A stretch of 6,049 bases of DNA from an uncultured Bacteroidota bacterium (GTDB taxonomy: Bacteria > Bacteroidota > Bacteroidia > Chitinophagales > Chitinophagaceae): the NCBI GenBank assembly GCA_903881265.1, contig CAIRSV010000042.1, positions 1 through 6,049 of the forward strand, read 5' to 3'. Position 1 is the first letter of the stretch. Each line of letters opens with the position of its first letter. The translations under genes were made by a program, and so were the position numbers. This document shows positions 5,626-6,049 of the stretch, one piece after another. Below the pieces are notes generated by a model. It was given only the letters and a program-made list of their open reading frames with translations. It was not told the origin of the DNA and searched no databases.

Positions 5626-6049
5626 TTACGCCATCTCAACTGGCACTGAGGCATAAATAATCGCAGGCTTATTCGACCCGTCATATTGAATAACAAGCAC
5701 ATTACGACAAGGTTCTACAACACCTGTACGAACAAATACATCAAACTTAAAATCCAGCGAAAGCAATGCATGCCTGTATTTATGATGGTTGATATGAAGT
5801 CGCTCTATGATTTCACTACGCGCTGTTTTGTCTAGCTCCTTAAAATACTGAGTCGATGGCTTTATTTTATGATACAAATAAAAGTCGATTGCTATCAGCT
5901 GATGCAAGATTGTATCATCAGGAAAGCTCGTCAATGCATATTCTCCCAGGAAATTAAAAATATCACCAATGGTATGTTTATGAAAATCAGTGCGCTCACC
6001 GAAGTAAATCCCTAATCCTAAAAGGAAATCAAAAATGCTGTAGTTAGCC
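5626..6049 (-). CDS. C-terminal part of a protein resembling the DUF4080 tail of B12-binding radical SAM proteins (partial)
   Basis: The frame is open to the right edge, so the gene begins outside the window; about 140 residues and the TAA stop at 5626 are visible. The TTG at 5934 is only an internal Leu codon, since the frame continues upstream with coherent sequence (for example FDFLLGLGIYFGERTDFHKH, then IFNFLGEYALTSFPDD). Visible pattern: an aromatic/hydrophobic helical segment (IFDFLLGLGIYF), a second one ending in LIAIDFYLYHKIKPS, and a final beta-rich part (FVRTGVVEPCRNVLVIQYD, then IIYASVPVEMA). The helix pair ending in (L/I)DF.....K..P resembles what I recall of DUF4080, the domain found after B12-binding and radical SAM domains. 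That would make it a cobalamin-dependent radical SAM protein of unknown substrate. The cobalamin and CX3CX2C regions would be off the window, so the call is tentative. It runs in the same direction as the DegT-fold gene but is separated by 324 bp. Confidence 0.5.
   Translation of the reverse strand, partial: ANYSIFDFLLGLGIYFGERTDFHKHTIGDIFNFLGEYALTSFPDDTILHQLIAIDFYLYHKIKPSTQYFKELDKTARSEIIERLHINHHKYRHALLSLDFKFDVFVRTGVVEPCRNVLVIQYDGSNKPAIIYASVPVEMA

Noticed and set aside
5932..5934. TTG at 5934 as start of a complete 102-residue gene
   Set aside because: The same frame continues without a stop to the window edge and the upstream residues look like real protein; the gene is truncated, not short.

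Overview
This window looks like a chromosomal segment from a member of the Bacteroidota, plausibly Chitinophagales/Sphingobacteriales or a similar lineage. Three signs point that way. One secreted protein ends in a gliding-motility-associated (type B, CHU_C-like) sorting domain of the type IX secretion system. A perfect Bacteroidota-type -7 promoter box (TAnnTTTG pattern) sits upstream of a gene, and clear Shine-Dalgarno sequences are missing. Base composition is moderately AT-rich by eye. No mobile element, CRISPR array, tRNA or rRNA was seen.

Layout. Bases 1-612 (+) carry the C-terminal half of a Kdo transferase (waaA/kdtA), cut by the left edge. Bases 694-2709 (+) encode a 671-residue exported protein: signal peptide, six roughly 50-residue repeats that probably fold as a beta-propeller, two or three PKD/Ig-like domains, and a T9SS type B C-terminal domain. 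Bases 2743-2779 form a 17-bp perfect hairpin with a 3-base loop between convergent genes, and it probably terminates transcription from both sides. Bases 4050-2824 (-) encode a long QueA-family protein (queuosine tRNA modification). Bases 5301-4099 (-) encode a DegT/DnrJ/EryC1-fold PLP enzyme whose catalytic lysine is replaced by histidine. Bases 5302-5625 are a 324-bp region with no convincing gene. From 5626 to the right edge (-) is the C-terminal part of a protein that resembles the DUF4080 tail of B12-binding radical SAM proteins.

How the genes relate. The DegT-fold gene and queA lie on the same strand 48 bp apart, with a candidate promoter upstream of the first and the hairpin after the second, so they are probably one two-gene transcription unit. 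WaaA (lipid A/LPS inner core), the DegT-fold sugar enzyme and the T9SS cargo all suggest cell-envelope functions, but they are on opposite strands and nothing shows a shared pathway.

The most interesting point is the DegT-fold enzyme. It would usually be annotated as an aminotransferase, but His184 in place of the PLP lysine predicts a C-3 deoxygenating dehydratase of the ColD/E1 (RfbH) type. It also lacks the [2Fe-2S] cysteines of E1. I saw no wholly new multi-gene system in this window.
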